From Agrococcus baldri (GTDB lineage: Bacteria; Actinomycetota; Actinomycetes; Actinomycetales; Microbacteriaceae): a stretch of DNA of 64,000 nt. The stretch's first letter is position 1, and every line of letters begins with the position of its first letter. The position numbers and the translations under genes were made by a program. This document shows, one piece after another, positions 51,397 through 59,884 of the stretch. The notes under the pieces are model-generated. The model was not told the origin of the DNA, did not search any database, and saw only the letters and a list, made by a program, of their open reading frames with translations. The stretch is taken from NCBI GenBank assembly GCA_007988785.1, contig BJUU01000002.1:62001-126000 (forward strand). The letters run 5' to 3'.

Positions 51397-52581
51397 TCAG
51401 TCGTCGTCGTTCGGCGCCCAGCGCGAGAGCCAGGCGGAGATCACCAGGCTGGCGCCGGTGGCGGCGAACACGACCGTCGCGCCGCCCAGCACCGAGAGCC
51501 CGGCGACCGCGAGCGGGATGCCGGTCTGGCCCGCGCGGTTGCCGACCAGCCGCATGGATGCGCCGATGCCGCGGTCGCGCCTCGGCGTCACGAGCGTCAT
51601 CCACGACATGGTGAGCGGCTGCACCGTGCCGGCGGCGAGCCCGTAGACGACCATCGCCACCAGCAGCAGCCACGGGTCGACCGGCAGCGCGAGCGCGGCG
51701 AGCCCCACCGCCGAGGCGAGGCCGCCGACCACGAGCACCCTGCGCCTGCCGAAGGAGCGCGTGAGGCTGCCGAGGCTGAGCCGCGACAGCATGGTGGCGA
51801 GCCCGCGCGCGACCAGCAGCGCGGTGAGCACCCAGGGCGCGAGCATCCGCTCCTGGGCGAGCAGCGGCAGGTAGGCGAGCGCGATGTCGAGCGACGAGAG
51901 CACGAGGCTGCTCGTCACGAGCGCCGGCACCACGCCCCGCACCCGCAGCAGCCGCCAGGCCGCCGGCAGCATCCGCTCGAGCGGCGCATCCGCCTCGCCG
52001 ATGATGGCGCGCGGCGTCGAGCGGATGAGCAGCGACAGCGCCAGCATCACCACGGCCGCCCCCAGGCAGCACCAGGCGATGATGTGGAACGGCGGTGAGG
52101 CAGATGCGTCGTTCGGCAGCGCGAGCAGGCCCGGCCCGAGCATCTGGCCGCTCGAGGTGGCGAAGGTGTAGATGCCGAAGACGGCGTCGAGCCGGCCGGC
52201 GGGCGCATCGCGCATCACCCACGCCTGCTCGCCGACCACCGACCACAGCACGCCGAGGCCGAGCAGCACCGTGGCGACGATGAGACCGGCGAGCGCCGTG
52301 CCCCACAGCAGCGCCACGACCACCGCGCCGACGAAGCAGCCCGCGCCCATGATGAGCGGCATCCGCTCGCCCAGCCGATCGGTGAGCCGCCCGGAGGGCA
52401 CGGCGAGCAGCAGCGGCGGCACCGCGAAGGCGGCCGTCGCGACACCCAGCCAGGCGGACGAGTGCCCGAGGTCGAGGATGGCGTAGCTGATGGCCGGGCG
52501 CAGCGCATAGCTGACGGCCTGCACGAGCACCGCGTGCACCAGCAGCAGCGCCAGCGCGGGGGTCAGCCAGCCGCGAGCCAC
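51397..52581 (-). CDS. MFS transporter
   Basis: A 394-residue major facilitator with 12 hydrophobic segments. The loop motif PSGRLTDRLGERMPLIMGAG follows segment 2 and RSFGRRRVLVVGG marks the second half. The GTG at 52581 is 1 nt after the tautomerase stop, placing it last in the GntR-tautomerase-MFS unit. It likely moves a pathway acid or acts as an efflux valve; substrate unknown. Confidence 0.82.
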   Translation of the reverse strand: MARGWLTPALALLLVHAVLVQAVSYALRPAISYAILDLGHSSAWLGVATAAFAVPPLLLAVPSGRLTDRLGERMPLIMGAGCFVGAVVVALLWGTALAGLIVATVLLGLGVLWSVVGEQAWVMRDAPAGRLDAVFGIYTFATSSGQMLGPGLLALPNDASASPPFHIIAWCCLGAAVVMLALSLLIRSTPRAIIGEADAPLERMLPAAWRLLRVRGVVPALVTSSLVLSSLDIALAYLPLLAQERMLAPWVLTALLVARGLATMLSRLSLGSLTRSFGRRRVLVVGGLASAVGLAALALPVDPWLLLVAMVVYGLAAGTVQPLTMSWMTLVTPRRDRGIGASMRLVGNRAGQTGIPLAVAGLSVLGGATVVFAATGASLVISAWLSRWAPNDDD

Positions 52582-52582
52582 C

Positions 52583-53686
52583 TCAGCGGCGCGGGCGCGG
52601 GTAGACGGTGCCGTCCATGATCGGGCGGGCGGTGCGCACGATCGCGGTGCGCAGCACCTGGCGGCCGTCGAGCTCCACCTCGACCTCGAGCGCGCCGGTG
52701 GGGTGCTCGATGCGCAGCCGCGGGCCCGCGGGCGGCACCGCGAGGCCGGCCGCGACCGAGCCCGGCAGCAGCGCGGCGACAGCCACGCTCGCCGCCCCCA
52801 GCACGCCGATCGAGGTGTGGCAGCGGTGCGGGATGAAGGTGCGCGTCGACACCGCTCCCCCGGCGCGCGGCGCGGCGACCATCGTCAGCTTCGGCACGGT
52901 CGCGTGCCGCACGTCGCCGAGGCCCATGCGCGGCCCGGCCTCGAGCCTGATGCGCTCGAGCGTCTCGCGCAGCGCATGGTCGGCCTCGAGCTCTGCCGGG
53001 GTCTCCTCGCCCGTGATGCCGAGGTCGGATGCGCGCAGCACGACCGTGGGCATGCCGTTGTCGATGAGGGTGGCCGGGAAGCCCGCCACCTCGTCGACCT
53101 CGCTGCCGGTGGGCAGCAGCGCTCCGCAGCTGGAGCCCGCGGTGCCCTCGAAGTCGAGCACGATGGCGCCGGCGGTGCCGGGCACGCCGTCGATGGCGGT
53201 CTCGCCGTCGTAGTCGACGACGCCGCCGGGCGTCGGCACGTGCGCGACGGCGGTGCCGCCGGTGTTGGCCATGCGGATCGTCACGAGCGTCTCGTCCTCG
53301 CGCGCGGCGACCAGGCCGCGCTCGATCGCGAAGGGCCCGACGCCGGCGAGCAGGTTGCCGCAGTTCTGCCGGTCGCTCACGAGCGCCTCGTCGACCGAGA
53401 CCTGCAGGAACAGGTACTCCACCGCATCCGCCGCCTCGTCGTCGGGCAGGGGCCGCACGATCGCGACCTTGCTCGTGAGCGGATGCGCGCCGCCGAGCCC
53501 GTCGATCTGGCGCGCGTCGGGCGAGCCCATGATGCGCAGCAGCAGCTCGTCGCGCGCTGCCGGGTCGGCGGGCAGCTCGTCGGCGAGGAAGTAGGCGCCC
53601 TTCGAGGTGCCGCCGCGCATGAGCATGCAGCGCACGGCGCTTGTCGCGGGCGGTGTCGTCGCGGGCGGCGCCGTCTCGGCGCTCAC
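52583..53686 (-). CDS. galD: 4-oxalomesaconate tautomerase-like PrpF/GalD-family isomerase
   Basis: A 367-residue PrpF-family isomerase (diaminopimelate-epimerase fold). Family features: RCMLMRGGTSKGAYFLADELP, MGSPDARQIDGLGGAHPLTSKVAIV, SDRQNCGNLLAGVGPFAIERGL with a Cys at 109, and GSSCGALLPTG. GalD isomerises keto and enol/alkene forms of 4-oxalomesaconate in gallate catabolism; PrpF isomerises 2-methyl-aconitate, and no methylcitrate genes are nearby. The GalB-like and aldolase genes in the same run favour the oxalomesaconate role. The GTG overlaps the GntR stop by 4 nt. Confidence 0.75.
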   Translation of the reverse strand: MSAETAPPATTPPATSAVRCMLMRGGTSKGAYFLADELPADPAARDELLLRIMGSPDARQIDGLGGAHPLTSKVAIVRPLPDDEAADAVEYLFLQVSVDEALVSDRQNCGNLLAGVGPFAIERGLVAAREDETLVTIRMANTGGTAVAHVPTPGGVVDYDGETAIDGVPGTAGAIVLDFEGTAGSSCGALLPTGSEVDEVAGFPATLIDNGMPTVVLRASDLGITGEETPAELEADHALRETLERIRLEAGPRMGLGDVRHATVPKLTMVAAPRAGGAVSTRTFIPHRCHTSIGVLGAASVAVAALLPGSVAAGLAVPPAGPRLRIEHPTGALEVEVELDGRQVLRTAIVRTARPIMDGTVYPRPRR

Positions 53687-54351
53687 GAGACGGCCGCCGC
53701 CGCGCCCTCGCGGCCCGCCTGCTGCGCCTCGGTCTCGGCGTGCACCTCGTGCATCGCGTGGATGACGCTGTCGAGGTGGCCGGCCATCGCGGCCTCGGCC
53801 GCGGCGCGGTCGCGCCGCGCGATGGCCTCGATGATGGCGACGTGCTCGACGACCGAGACGTCGGGCCGGCCGGGCTTCTGCGCCAGCCGGAACTGCTGCC
53901 GCACGTTCTGCCCGCGCAGCCTGCGGATGAGCGCGAGCGCCGTCTGCTGGCCGGAGATCTCGTGCACCATGTCGTGCATCTCGCGGTTCTTCGCCGCGTA
54001 CTGCTCGCGGTCGCCGCCCGCGACGGCCTGCTCCATCGCGGTCCCGAGCTCGCGCAGCTGCGCGATCTGCGCGTCGGTGACGACCTCGGCGGCCTTGCCG
54101 GCGCACAGGCTCTCGAGCGCGCGGCGGGCCTCGGCGATCTCGATCGCCTCCTCGAAGCCGATGGCGCGCACGCGGGCGCCGCGATTGGCGACCCGCTCGA
54201 CGAGCCCCTCGCCGGCGAGCTCGCGCAGCGCCTCGCGCACCGCGGGCCGCGAGGCGCCGAACTGCTCGGACAGGTCGAGCTCGACCAGCCGCTGGTTGGG
54301 CACCAGCTCGCCGCGCAGGATCATCTCGCGGATGCGTGCTGCCAGTTCCAT
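53683..54351 (-). CDS. GntR-family (FCD) transcriptional regulator
   Basis: A 222-residue regulator with a winged helix (AARIREMILRGELVPNQRLVELDLSEQFGASRPAVREALRELAGEGLVERVANRG, in segments) and an FCD domain (EIAEARRALESLCAGKAAEVV, NREMHDMVHEISG, HVAIIEAIARRDRAAAEAAM). Paralogous to the regulator at 46854. It is translationally coupled to the tautomerase gene and presumably binds TTGTNNNACAA sites ahead of both operons. Confidence 0.86.
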   Translation of the reverse strand: MELAARIREMILRGELVPNQRLVELDLSEQFGASRPAVREALRELAGEGLVERVANRGARVRAIGFEEAIEIAEARRALESLCAGKAAEVVTDAQIAQLRELGTAMEQAVAGGDREQYAAKNREMHDMVHEISGQQTALALIRRLRGQNVRQQFRLAQKPGRPDVSVVEHVAIIEAIARRDRAAAEAAMAGHLDSVIHAMHEVHAETEAQQAGREGAAAAVS

Positions 54352-54380
54352 GCTTCGCTCCTGTCGTCGTCGTGGCCGGG

Positions 54381-54412
54381 CACGGCGGGGCGACGATCGC
54401 CGCCCCGCCGTG
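54381..54412. terminator. Intercistronic hairpin between binding protein and GntR genes
   Basis: CACGGCGGGGCG (54381-54392) pairs exactly with 54401-54412 around ACGATCGC, 6 nt after the binding-protein stop. It could end the transport transcript or protect its 3' end. Confidence 0.65.
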
Positions 54413-54417
54413 GTTCA

Positions 54418-55521
54418 TCATCCCGTGTAGCCGAAGATCTCCGCCCACAGCGCCGCGTCGGACTCGAGGTTGTCGAGCGACTCCTCGAGCGTCGAGCGGA
54501 ACGCGAACTCGCCCCCGGCCGGCGGCAGCTGGATCTCGCCGATGGTCGGGTCGGGCGCGCCCTCGAGCACCGGGTAGTCGCCCAGCTCGGCCGCGAGCGT
54601 CTGCCCCTGGGTCGAGAGCAGCCAGTTGACGAAGATCGACGCCGAGGCCGGGCTGCCCGCCGATGCCGTCTGGCCCAGGTAGAAGGGGTAGGCGGCGGCG
54701 CCCTCCGCCGGAGTGGCGATGGTGATGGGCGCCCCGTCGAGCGTCGCCGAGTAGGCGGTGGCGATCGGCATCGGGCCGACCGCGATCTCGCCGCGCGCCA
54801 GCGCGTCGGTCAGCGCCGCCGAGGAGTCGAAGATGCGCGGCTCGTTGGCGGCGAACTCGCGCAGCCAGTCCTCGCCCAGCCGGTCGAGCTGGAAGCGGGT
54901 CAGCGCCGCGGTGCTGCCGCCGGCGCCCACCTGCACGATGCCCGCCTGGCCGGCCCACCGCGGGTCGAGCAGGTCTGCCCAGTCCTGCGGCGCATCCGCC
55001 TCGTCGACGACCTGGTTGTTGTAGCCGAAGCTGTAGACGCGGTCGAAGCTCGAGAAGTAGAGGCCGTCGTCGTAGATCGCCTCGGGCATGAGGCCGCCGG
55101 AGATGTCGTCGGTGAGCTCTGCCGGCGCGAAGGTGTCGGCGTCGGCGATGCCCGCGATGAGGTCCTCACCGGAGATGCGGATGACGTCGGCGGCGAGCTG
55201 CCCGGCGGGCTGCTCGGCGAGGATGCGCTCGTTGAGCTTGTTGGGAGCGAGCCGCACGATCTCGACCTCGAGCCCGGTCGCCTCGGTGAAGGCCTCGGCG
55301 GCCTGCTGCTCGGAGACCTCGCTGCCGCCGGTGTAGAAGACGATCGGGTCCTCCTCCTGCGCGGCCGCGAAGGTCTCTGCCGAGGCGATGGTCTCGCCGT
55401 CGATCACGAGGTCTTCGCCGGCCGCCGGCGCCTCTGGCGCGCTGCCGCCGGTGGAGCAGCCGGTGAGCGCGAGCGCGGCGATCGCGGTGCCCGCGAGTGC
55501 CAGCTTCATGGACTGGTGCAT
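54418..55521 (-). CDS. Iron(III)/phosphonate-type ABC substrate-binding lipoprotein (AfuA-like)
   Basis: A 367-residue binding protein with lipobox ALALTGC (Cys about residue 22). AfuA/FutA-type features: VFYTGGSEVSEQQAAEAFTEATGLEVEIVRL, YSFGYNNQVV, WADLLDPRWAGQAGIV and GPMPIATAYSATLDG. The class binds Fe3+, sugar phosphates, thiamine or aminoethylphosphonate; here the operon suggests an aromatic-derived carboxylate. It follows the fused permease gene by 44 nt. Confidence 0.85.
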   Translation of the reverse strand: MHQSMKLALAGTAIAALALTGCSTGGSAPEAPAAGEDLVIDGETIASAETFAAAQEEDPIVFYTGGSEVSEQQAAEAFTEATGLEVEIVRLAPNKLNERILAEQPAGQLAADVIRISGEDLIAGIADADTFAPAELTDDISGGLMPEAIYDDGLYFSSFDRVYSFGYNNQVVDEADAPQDWADLLDPRWAGQAGIVQVGAGGSTAALTRFQLDRLGEDWLREFAANEPRIFDSSAALTDALARGEIAVGPMPIATAYSATLDGAPITIATPAEGAAAYPFYLGQTASAGSPASASIFVNWLLSTQGQTLAAELGDYPVLEGAPDPTIGEIQLPPAGGEFAFRSTLEESLDNLESDAALWAEIFGYTG

Positions 55522-55565
55522 GGTTCGTCCTCCATTGGATGAATGTGCAGGGTTGGGGTGGGATG

Positions 55566-57326
55566 TCATTGCTTGGTCTGGTCGGCACCCAGGCGGCGGG
55601 CCACGTAGGCGAGCACGAAGATGACGACGCAGTAGACGAGGCTCGTGGCGGCGCTGCGCTGCAGCACGCCGTTCTCGAAGTCGTCGAAGATGACGATCGA
55701 CAGCAGCCTCGTGTCGGTGGTGAACAGGAACAGCGGCACCGTCAGCTCGCGCATCGACAGCATGAGCAGCAGCAGGAAGGTCGAGGTGAGCGGCACCCGC
55801 AGCAGCGGCATCGTGATGCGCCACACCGCTCGCGCGCGGCTCGCGCCGTGCATGACGGCGCTGTCCTCGAGGTCTGCGTGGATCTGCAGGATCGACGAGC
55901 TCGCGCCCTGGTAGCCCTGGGGCATCTGCGCCGCCACGAAGGCGATCATCATCACCACGAGCGTGCCGTAGACGGGCACCGGCAGCATCAGCCAGGTCCA
56001 GAGCAGGCCGAGGCCCAGCACGATCGCCGGCACCGCGAGCGGCAGCATCGAGATGTAGCCGAGGCCCTCGCGGCCGGGCAGCTTCGTGCGGTTGACGACG
56101 TAGGAGACGATGAACGCGAGCAGCGTGCCCGCGAGCGCCGCGATCACCGCGACGATCACCGAGTTGACGGTGGCCTGGTGCACCACCGGGTTCGTGAGGG
56201 TCTCGCCGAACTGCTCCAGGGACATCCGCCCCTCGGTGATCGCCTGCGTGATGCTGCCGATGTAGGGCGAGTCGTGCAGCACCACGAACAGCAGCGCCAG
56301 GATCGGCAGCACCGTCGAGAGCACGAAGTAGACCAGCCCGATGATGAGCGCCGGGGTGCGGAACCAGCCGAGGTCGACGACGCCGAGCTTCAGCCCCTTG
56401 CCCGAGACGGTCGTGTAGCTGCGCTTCGAGACCACCCAGCGCTGGATGGCGGTGACGACCAGCACGATGGCGACGAGCGTGATCGCGACCGCCGCGGCCT
56501 CGTTGCCGCGCGAGGGGGCCGAGTTCATGAGCCGGTAGATGTAGGTCGGCAGCGTGTCGAGCCCGCCGGCCGTGCCGATGATCTGCGAGACAGGGAAGTT
56601 CTCGACGGTCAGCACGAAGATGAGGATGCCGGCGCCCAGGATGGCGGGCGTCGCGAGCGGGAACGTGACCTTGCGCAGCACCGTCGCGGGCTTCGCCCCG
56701 TGGATGCGGGCGGCCTCCTCGAGGTCGGGGTTCATGAGGCTGAGGGATGCGTGGATCAGCAGGAACGCGTAGGGCGCGTAGTAGATGGCAAGCACGAAGA
56801 TGAGCCCGGCGAGGTTGAAGATGTTCACCAGCTGCGGCATGCCGAGGTCGCGGGCGAGGATGTTGAGCAGGCCGGCGTTCGGGCCGCCCAGCACCGCCCA
56901 GGCGAGCGCGCCGACGTAGGAGGGCAGGAACATCGGCAGCAGGCCGATGAAGTAGAGGAAGCCCTTCGCGCGCGCGTTCGTGCGGGCGGCGACGAAGGCG
57001 AGGAAGCCGCCGATCGCGAGCGCCAGCACGGAGGCGCCGACGCCCACGAACAGCGAGTTGAGGGCCGCCTGGCCCGCGCCCGGGCCGAACACGGTGGCGA
57101 AGTTCTCGAGCGTCAGCCCGGTGAGGTCGATGCTGCCCGGTCGCGGCGTCGTGGTTGTGAAGGCCGAGAGCACCACGAGCGCGATCGGCATGAGGATGAG
57201 GATGGCGAGCAGCGCGTAGAGCACGATCGGCAGCGTCGCGCGGCGCAGGCCCGAGATCGCGGCGGCCTGCGGCGTCGCGCTCGGCTGCGGGGGCTGTTCG
57301 CGGGTGCGCTCGAGGGTGCTCGTCAT
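55566..57326 (-). CDS. ABC transporter permease with two fused transmembrane domains (FbpB/AfuB-like)
   Basis: A 586-residue permease: two BPD-type six-helix units. Each has an EAA loop: LEEAARIHGAKPATVLRKVTFPLATPAILG near 220 and LEDSAVMHGASRARAVWRITMPLLRVPL near 500. Such duplicated permeases are typical of the iron/2-aminoethylphosphonate ABC class. The ATG overlaps the ATPase stop by 4 nt. Confidence 0.9.
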   Translation of the reverse strand: MTSTLERTREQPPQPSATPQAAAISGLRRATLPIVLYALLAILILMPIALVVLSAFTTTTPRPGSIDLTGLTLENFATVFGPGAGQAALNSLFVGVGASVLALAIGGFLAFVAARTNARAKGFLYFIGLLPMFLPSYVGALAWAVLGGPNAGLLNILARDLGMPQLVNIFNLAGLIFVLAIYYAPYAFLLIHASLSLMNPDLEEAARIHGAKPATVLRKVTFPLATPAILGAGILIFVLTVENFPVSQIIGTAGGLDTLPTYIYRLMNSAPSRGNEAAAVAITLVAIVLVVTAIQRWVVSKRSYTTVSGKGLKLGVVDLGWFRTPALIIGLVYFVLSTVLPILALLFVVLHDSPYIGSITQAITEGRMSLEQFGETLTNPVVHQATVNSVIVAVIAALAGTLLAFIVSYVVNRTKLPGREGLGYISMLPLAVPAIVLGLGLLWTWLMLPVPVYGTLVVMMIAFVAAQMPQGYQGASSSILQIHADLEDSAVMHGASRARAVWRITMPLLRVPLTSTFLLLLMLSMRELTVPLFLFTTDTRLLSIVIFDDFENGVLQRSAATSLVYCVVIFVLAYVARRLGADQTKQ

Positions 57327-58450
57327 CCGACGCTCACCGCCTGGTGCGCGATGGTCGGCACGTCGGCGCGCGGGCTGTCGTCGACATCGAGCGGCAGCAC
57401 CTGGATGGCGTCGACGGCGATGCGCAGCCGCACCTCCTGGCCGGCGCCGGCGTGCAGCGGCCGGTGCTTGCTGCCGTAGACCTCGAGCTGGGCGCCGCCG
57501 GGCAGCTCGACCCGGTAGATGGCGCTCGCGCCGAGGAACTCGCGGGTGACGACGGTCGCGGTGATCTCGTTGCCGCCGGTGGCGTCCTCGGCCACCAGGA
57601 TGTCCTCGCCGCGGATGCAGGCGCGCAGCTCGGGCGCGCGCTCGTAGGCGGGCACCTGCAGCGTGAGCTCGGAGCCGGCGACGCGCACGTGGGTGGCGTC
57701 GACGGGCTCGACCTCGATGATGTTGCCGACGCCGAGGAAGTCGGCGATCGAGGCGCTGCGGGGCCGGTTGTAGATCTCGTCGGGAGCGCCGATCTGCACG
57801 ATGCGGCCGTGCTGCATCATGGCGATGCGATCGGCGAGCGCGAGCGCCTCCTCCTGGTCGTGGGTGACGTAGACCGAGGTGAGGCCCAGCTGCTGCTGCA
57901 GCTCGCGCAGGTCGCCGCGCAGCCGATGGCGCAGGCGGGCGTCGAGGTTCGACAGCGGCTCGTCGAGCAGCATGATCGACGGCTGCATGACGACGCTGCG
58001 GGCGAGCGCCACGCGCTGCATCTGGCCGCCGGAGAGCTTGCTCGCGCCGCGGTCCGCGAACTCGGCCAGCCCGACGAGCTCGAGCGTCTCCATGACGCGC
58101 CGCCGCGCATCCGCCTTCCCCGTCCGCTGCATCGTGAGCGGGAAGGCGACGTTCTCGAAGACGGTCATGTGCGGCCAGATCGCATAGGACTGGAAGACCA
58201 TGCCGATGTTGCGCCTGTGGGAGGGGCGGTTGATGCCCTTCGCGGCGTCGAAGAGCACGCGCTCGCCGACGGTGATGCGGCCGGTGGTGGGGGTCTCGAG
58301 GCCGGCGATGCAGCGCATGGTGCTGGTCTTGCCGCAGCCCGACTGGCCCAGCAGCACGACCGATTCGCCCTCGCCGATGGTGAGATCCATGTCGCGCACG
58401 GCCACGTTGTCGCCGTACTGGAGGGTGAGGCCCTCGACGGTGATCTGCAT
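57323..58450 (-). CDS. ABC transporter ATPase (FbpC/AfuC-like, TOBE domain)
   Basis: A 375-residue ATPase: Walker A GQSGCGKTS, Q-loop MVFQSYAIWPHMTV, signature KLSGGQMQRVALARSV, Walker B IMLLDEPLSNLDAR, switch VTHDQEEALALAD, then a C-terminal TOBE domain (residues 270-370). It drives the AfuABC-type importer and overlaps the RraA-like gene by 1 nt. Confidence 0.92.
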   Translation of the reverse strand: MQITVEGLTLQYGDNVAVRDMDLTIGEGESVVLLGQSGCGKTSTMRCIAGLETPTTGRITVGERVLFDAAKGINRPSHRRNIGMVFQSYAIWPHMTVFENVAFPLTMQRTGKADARRRVMETLELVGLAEFADRGASKLSGGQMQRVALARSVVMQPSIMLLDEPLSNLDARLRHRLRGDLRELQQQLGLTSVYVTHDQEEALALADRIAMMQHGRIVQIGAPDEIYNRPRSASIADFLGVGNIIEVEPVDATHVRVAGSELTLQVPAYERAPELRACIRGEDILVAEDATGGNEITATVVTREFLGASAIYRVELPGGAQLEVYGSKHRPLHAGAGQEVRLRIAVDAIQVLPLDVDDSPRADVPTIAHQAVSVG

Positions 58451-59130
58451 CAGGGCGTCCCTTCGTCCTCGGCTCGGAAGCCGCCTTCGTCTTCCGCCCG
58501 AAACCCATACGCGTCGTAGGACTGCTCGCCGGCGCGCCAGCGCTCTCGCAGCCCCGCCTCCTTCTCCTCGCGCGCGCGCACGAGGGCGACGGCCTCGTCG
58601 GCCGCCTCGGCCGGCACGACCGCGGCGCCGTCGGCGTCGAGCACGACGATGTCGCCCGGGCGGATGGTGGTGCCGCCGATCTCGACCGGCGCATCCACCG
58701 CTCCCCTGGTGCTCTTGCCGGCGCCGTGGGCGCGGATCCAGCGGGTCCAGATGGGGATGCCAATGGTGCGCAGCTCGTCGACGTCGCGCACGCTGGCGTC
58801 GCAGAGGATGCCGGCGGCGCCCGCGACCTGCAGCTGGGTGACGAGCAGGTCGCCGATGAGGGCGATCGGCCGCGCCTCGGGCATCGCGAGCACGGCGATG
58901 TCGCCGGGGCGGATGTGGGCGCACAGCTCGTGCACGCCGCGGTTGTCGTCCTGCGCGCACAGCACCGTGCGGGCGGGACCGGCGACGCGGCTGCCGGGGG
59001 TCAGCTGGATGAGGTCGACGTCGACGAGGCCTTGGCGGCCGCGCGCCTCGTAGACCGTGGCGGCGCCGGCGGCGGCGAGCGCCTCGAGGGCGGTGGTCGT
59101 GGTCGTGCTCGTGCTCGTGCTCGGGCTCAC
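58450..59130 (-). CDS. RraA-family aldolase, GalC/LigK-like (4-carboxy-4-hydroxy-2-oxoadipate)
   Basis: A 226-residue RraA/HMG-aldolase-fold protein: VYEARGRQGLVDVDLIQLTPGSRVAGPA, RPGDIAVLAMPEARPIALIGDLLVTQLQVAGAAGILCDASVRDVDEL (in segments) and GDIVVLDADGAAVVPAEAADEAV. The Asp and Arg of DASVRD are expected metal and substrate contacts. In this operon, next to GalB and GalD homologues, cleavage of 4-carboxy-4-hydroxy-2-oxoadipate to pyruvate and oxaloacetate is the natural role. The N-terminus is Ser/Thr-rich (STSTSTTTTT), and the C-terminus has a perfect 8-residue duplication (GFRAEDEG twice). Confidence 0.78.
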   Translation of the reverse strand: MSPSTSTSTTTTTALEALAAAGAATVYEARGRQGLVDVDLIQLTPGSRVAGPARTVLCAQDDNRGVHELCAHIRPGDIAVLAMPEARPIALIGDLLVTQLQVAGAAGILCDASVRDVDELRTIGIPIWTRWIRAHGAGKSTRGAVDAPVEIGGTTIRPGDIVVLDADGAAVVPAEAADEAVALVRAREEKEAGLRERWRAGEQSYDAYGFRAEDEGGFRAEDEGTP

Positions 59131-59843
59131 AGCGCACCGACCACGTTGGGCACCAGGCGCTGGAAGGCCTCGGCCTGGCGGATCGCCTTGTTGCCCGTCA
59201 CCTTGCGGGCGTGGTTGCCGCGGTGCTCGGCGCGCTCGGCGTAGTACTGCTGCAGGTACGACTGCGCCTGCATGGCGGCCATCGCCGTCTTCTTCTGCTC
59301 GAACACCTCGGTGATGTCGACGAAGACGGTGGGCACGAAGCCGCACAGCTCTGGCTGGTGGGGCTCGAAGACCAGGTACTCGCTCGGCGGCGCGGTGCGG
59401 AAGCCGGCCTCGACGACGGCGCCGGCGGTGAGCAGCCGCGCCTTCGAGACGACGACGTTGGCGACCGGGTGGTCGGGGTTGAAGGGGTCCTTGTCGGGGT
59501 GGGTGAGCACGACGTGCGGCTTGAAGTCGCGCATCAGCTCTGCGAGCCGCTCGACGACGTCCTCGCCGGGGTTGAGCGGGTAGTCGCCGCAGTCGAAGCC
59601 CTCGAAGCTCGCGCCCACCGCGGCGGCGGCCTGCTCGGCCTCGGCGTGGCGGTGGCGCTTGACGTTCTCGACCGTCTGGCCGGGCTCCTTCCAGAGCTCA
59701 CCGCTCTCGCCGCGCTCGCCGTAGCTGAGCGCGACCACGCGCGCCTCGCCTCCGGTGGCCGTGTGCTTCGCGATCGCGCCTGCCGCGCGCCAGACGAAGT
59801 CGGCGCTGTGCGCGCCGACCACGAGCATCCGTCGTGCTTCCAT
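59127..59843 (-). CDS. galB: PIG-L/LmbE-family hydratase, GalB-like (4-oxalomesaconate hydratase)
   Basis: A 238-residue zinc-dependent LmbE/PIG-L-fold protein. The usual AHPDD is replaced by AHSADFVWRAAG (H12, D15), a variant I associate with GalB, the 4-oxalomesaconate hydratase of gallate catabolism, rather than deacetylases. The second metal region is VVLTHPDKDPFNPDHPVA. The ATG at 59843 follows AGGAAGG; an in-frame ATG at 59888 overlapping the upstream stop by 4 nt is an alternative that would add 15 residues. It overlaps the RraA-like gene by 4 nt. Confidence 0.78.
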   Translation of the reverse strand: MEARRMLVVGAHSADFVWRAAGAIAKHTATGGEARVVALSYGERGESGELWKEPGQTVENVKRHRHAEAEQAAAAVGASFEGFDCGDYPLNPGEDVVERLAELMRDFKPHVVLTHPDKDPFNPDHPVANVVVSKARLLTAGAVVEAGFRTAPPSEYLVFEPHQPELCGFVPTVFVDITEVFEQKKTAMAAMQAQSYLQQYYAERAEHRGNHARKVTGNKAIRQAEAFQRLVPNVVGAL

Positions 59844-59884
59844 CTCTGCGGTTCCTTCCTGAAGGGGTGTGGGGGCGGATGCGG

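Noticed and set aside
57327-58763. Upstream extension of the fused permease frame (total 1065 residues)
   Set aside because: It lies across the ATPase gene in another frame and is compositionally nonsensical; the permease start at 57326 is supported by homology and a 4-nt overlap.
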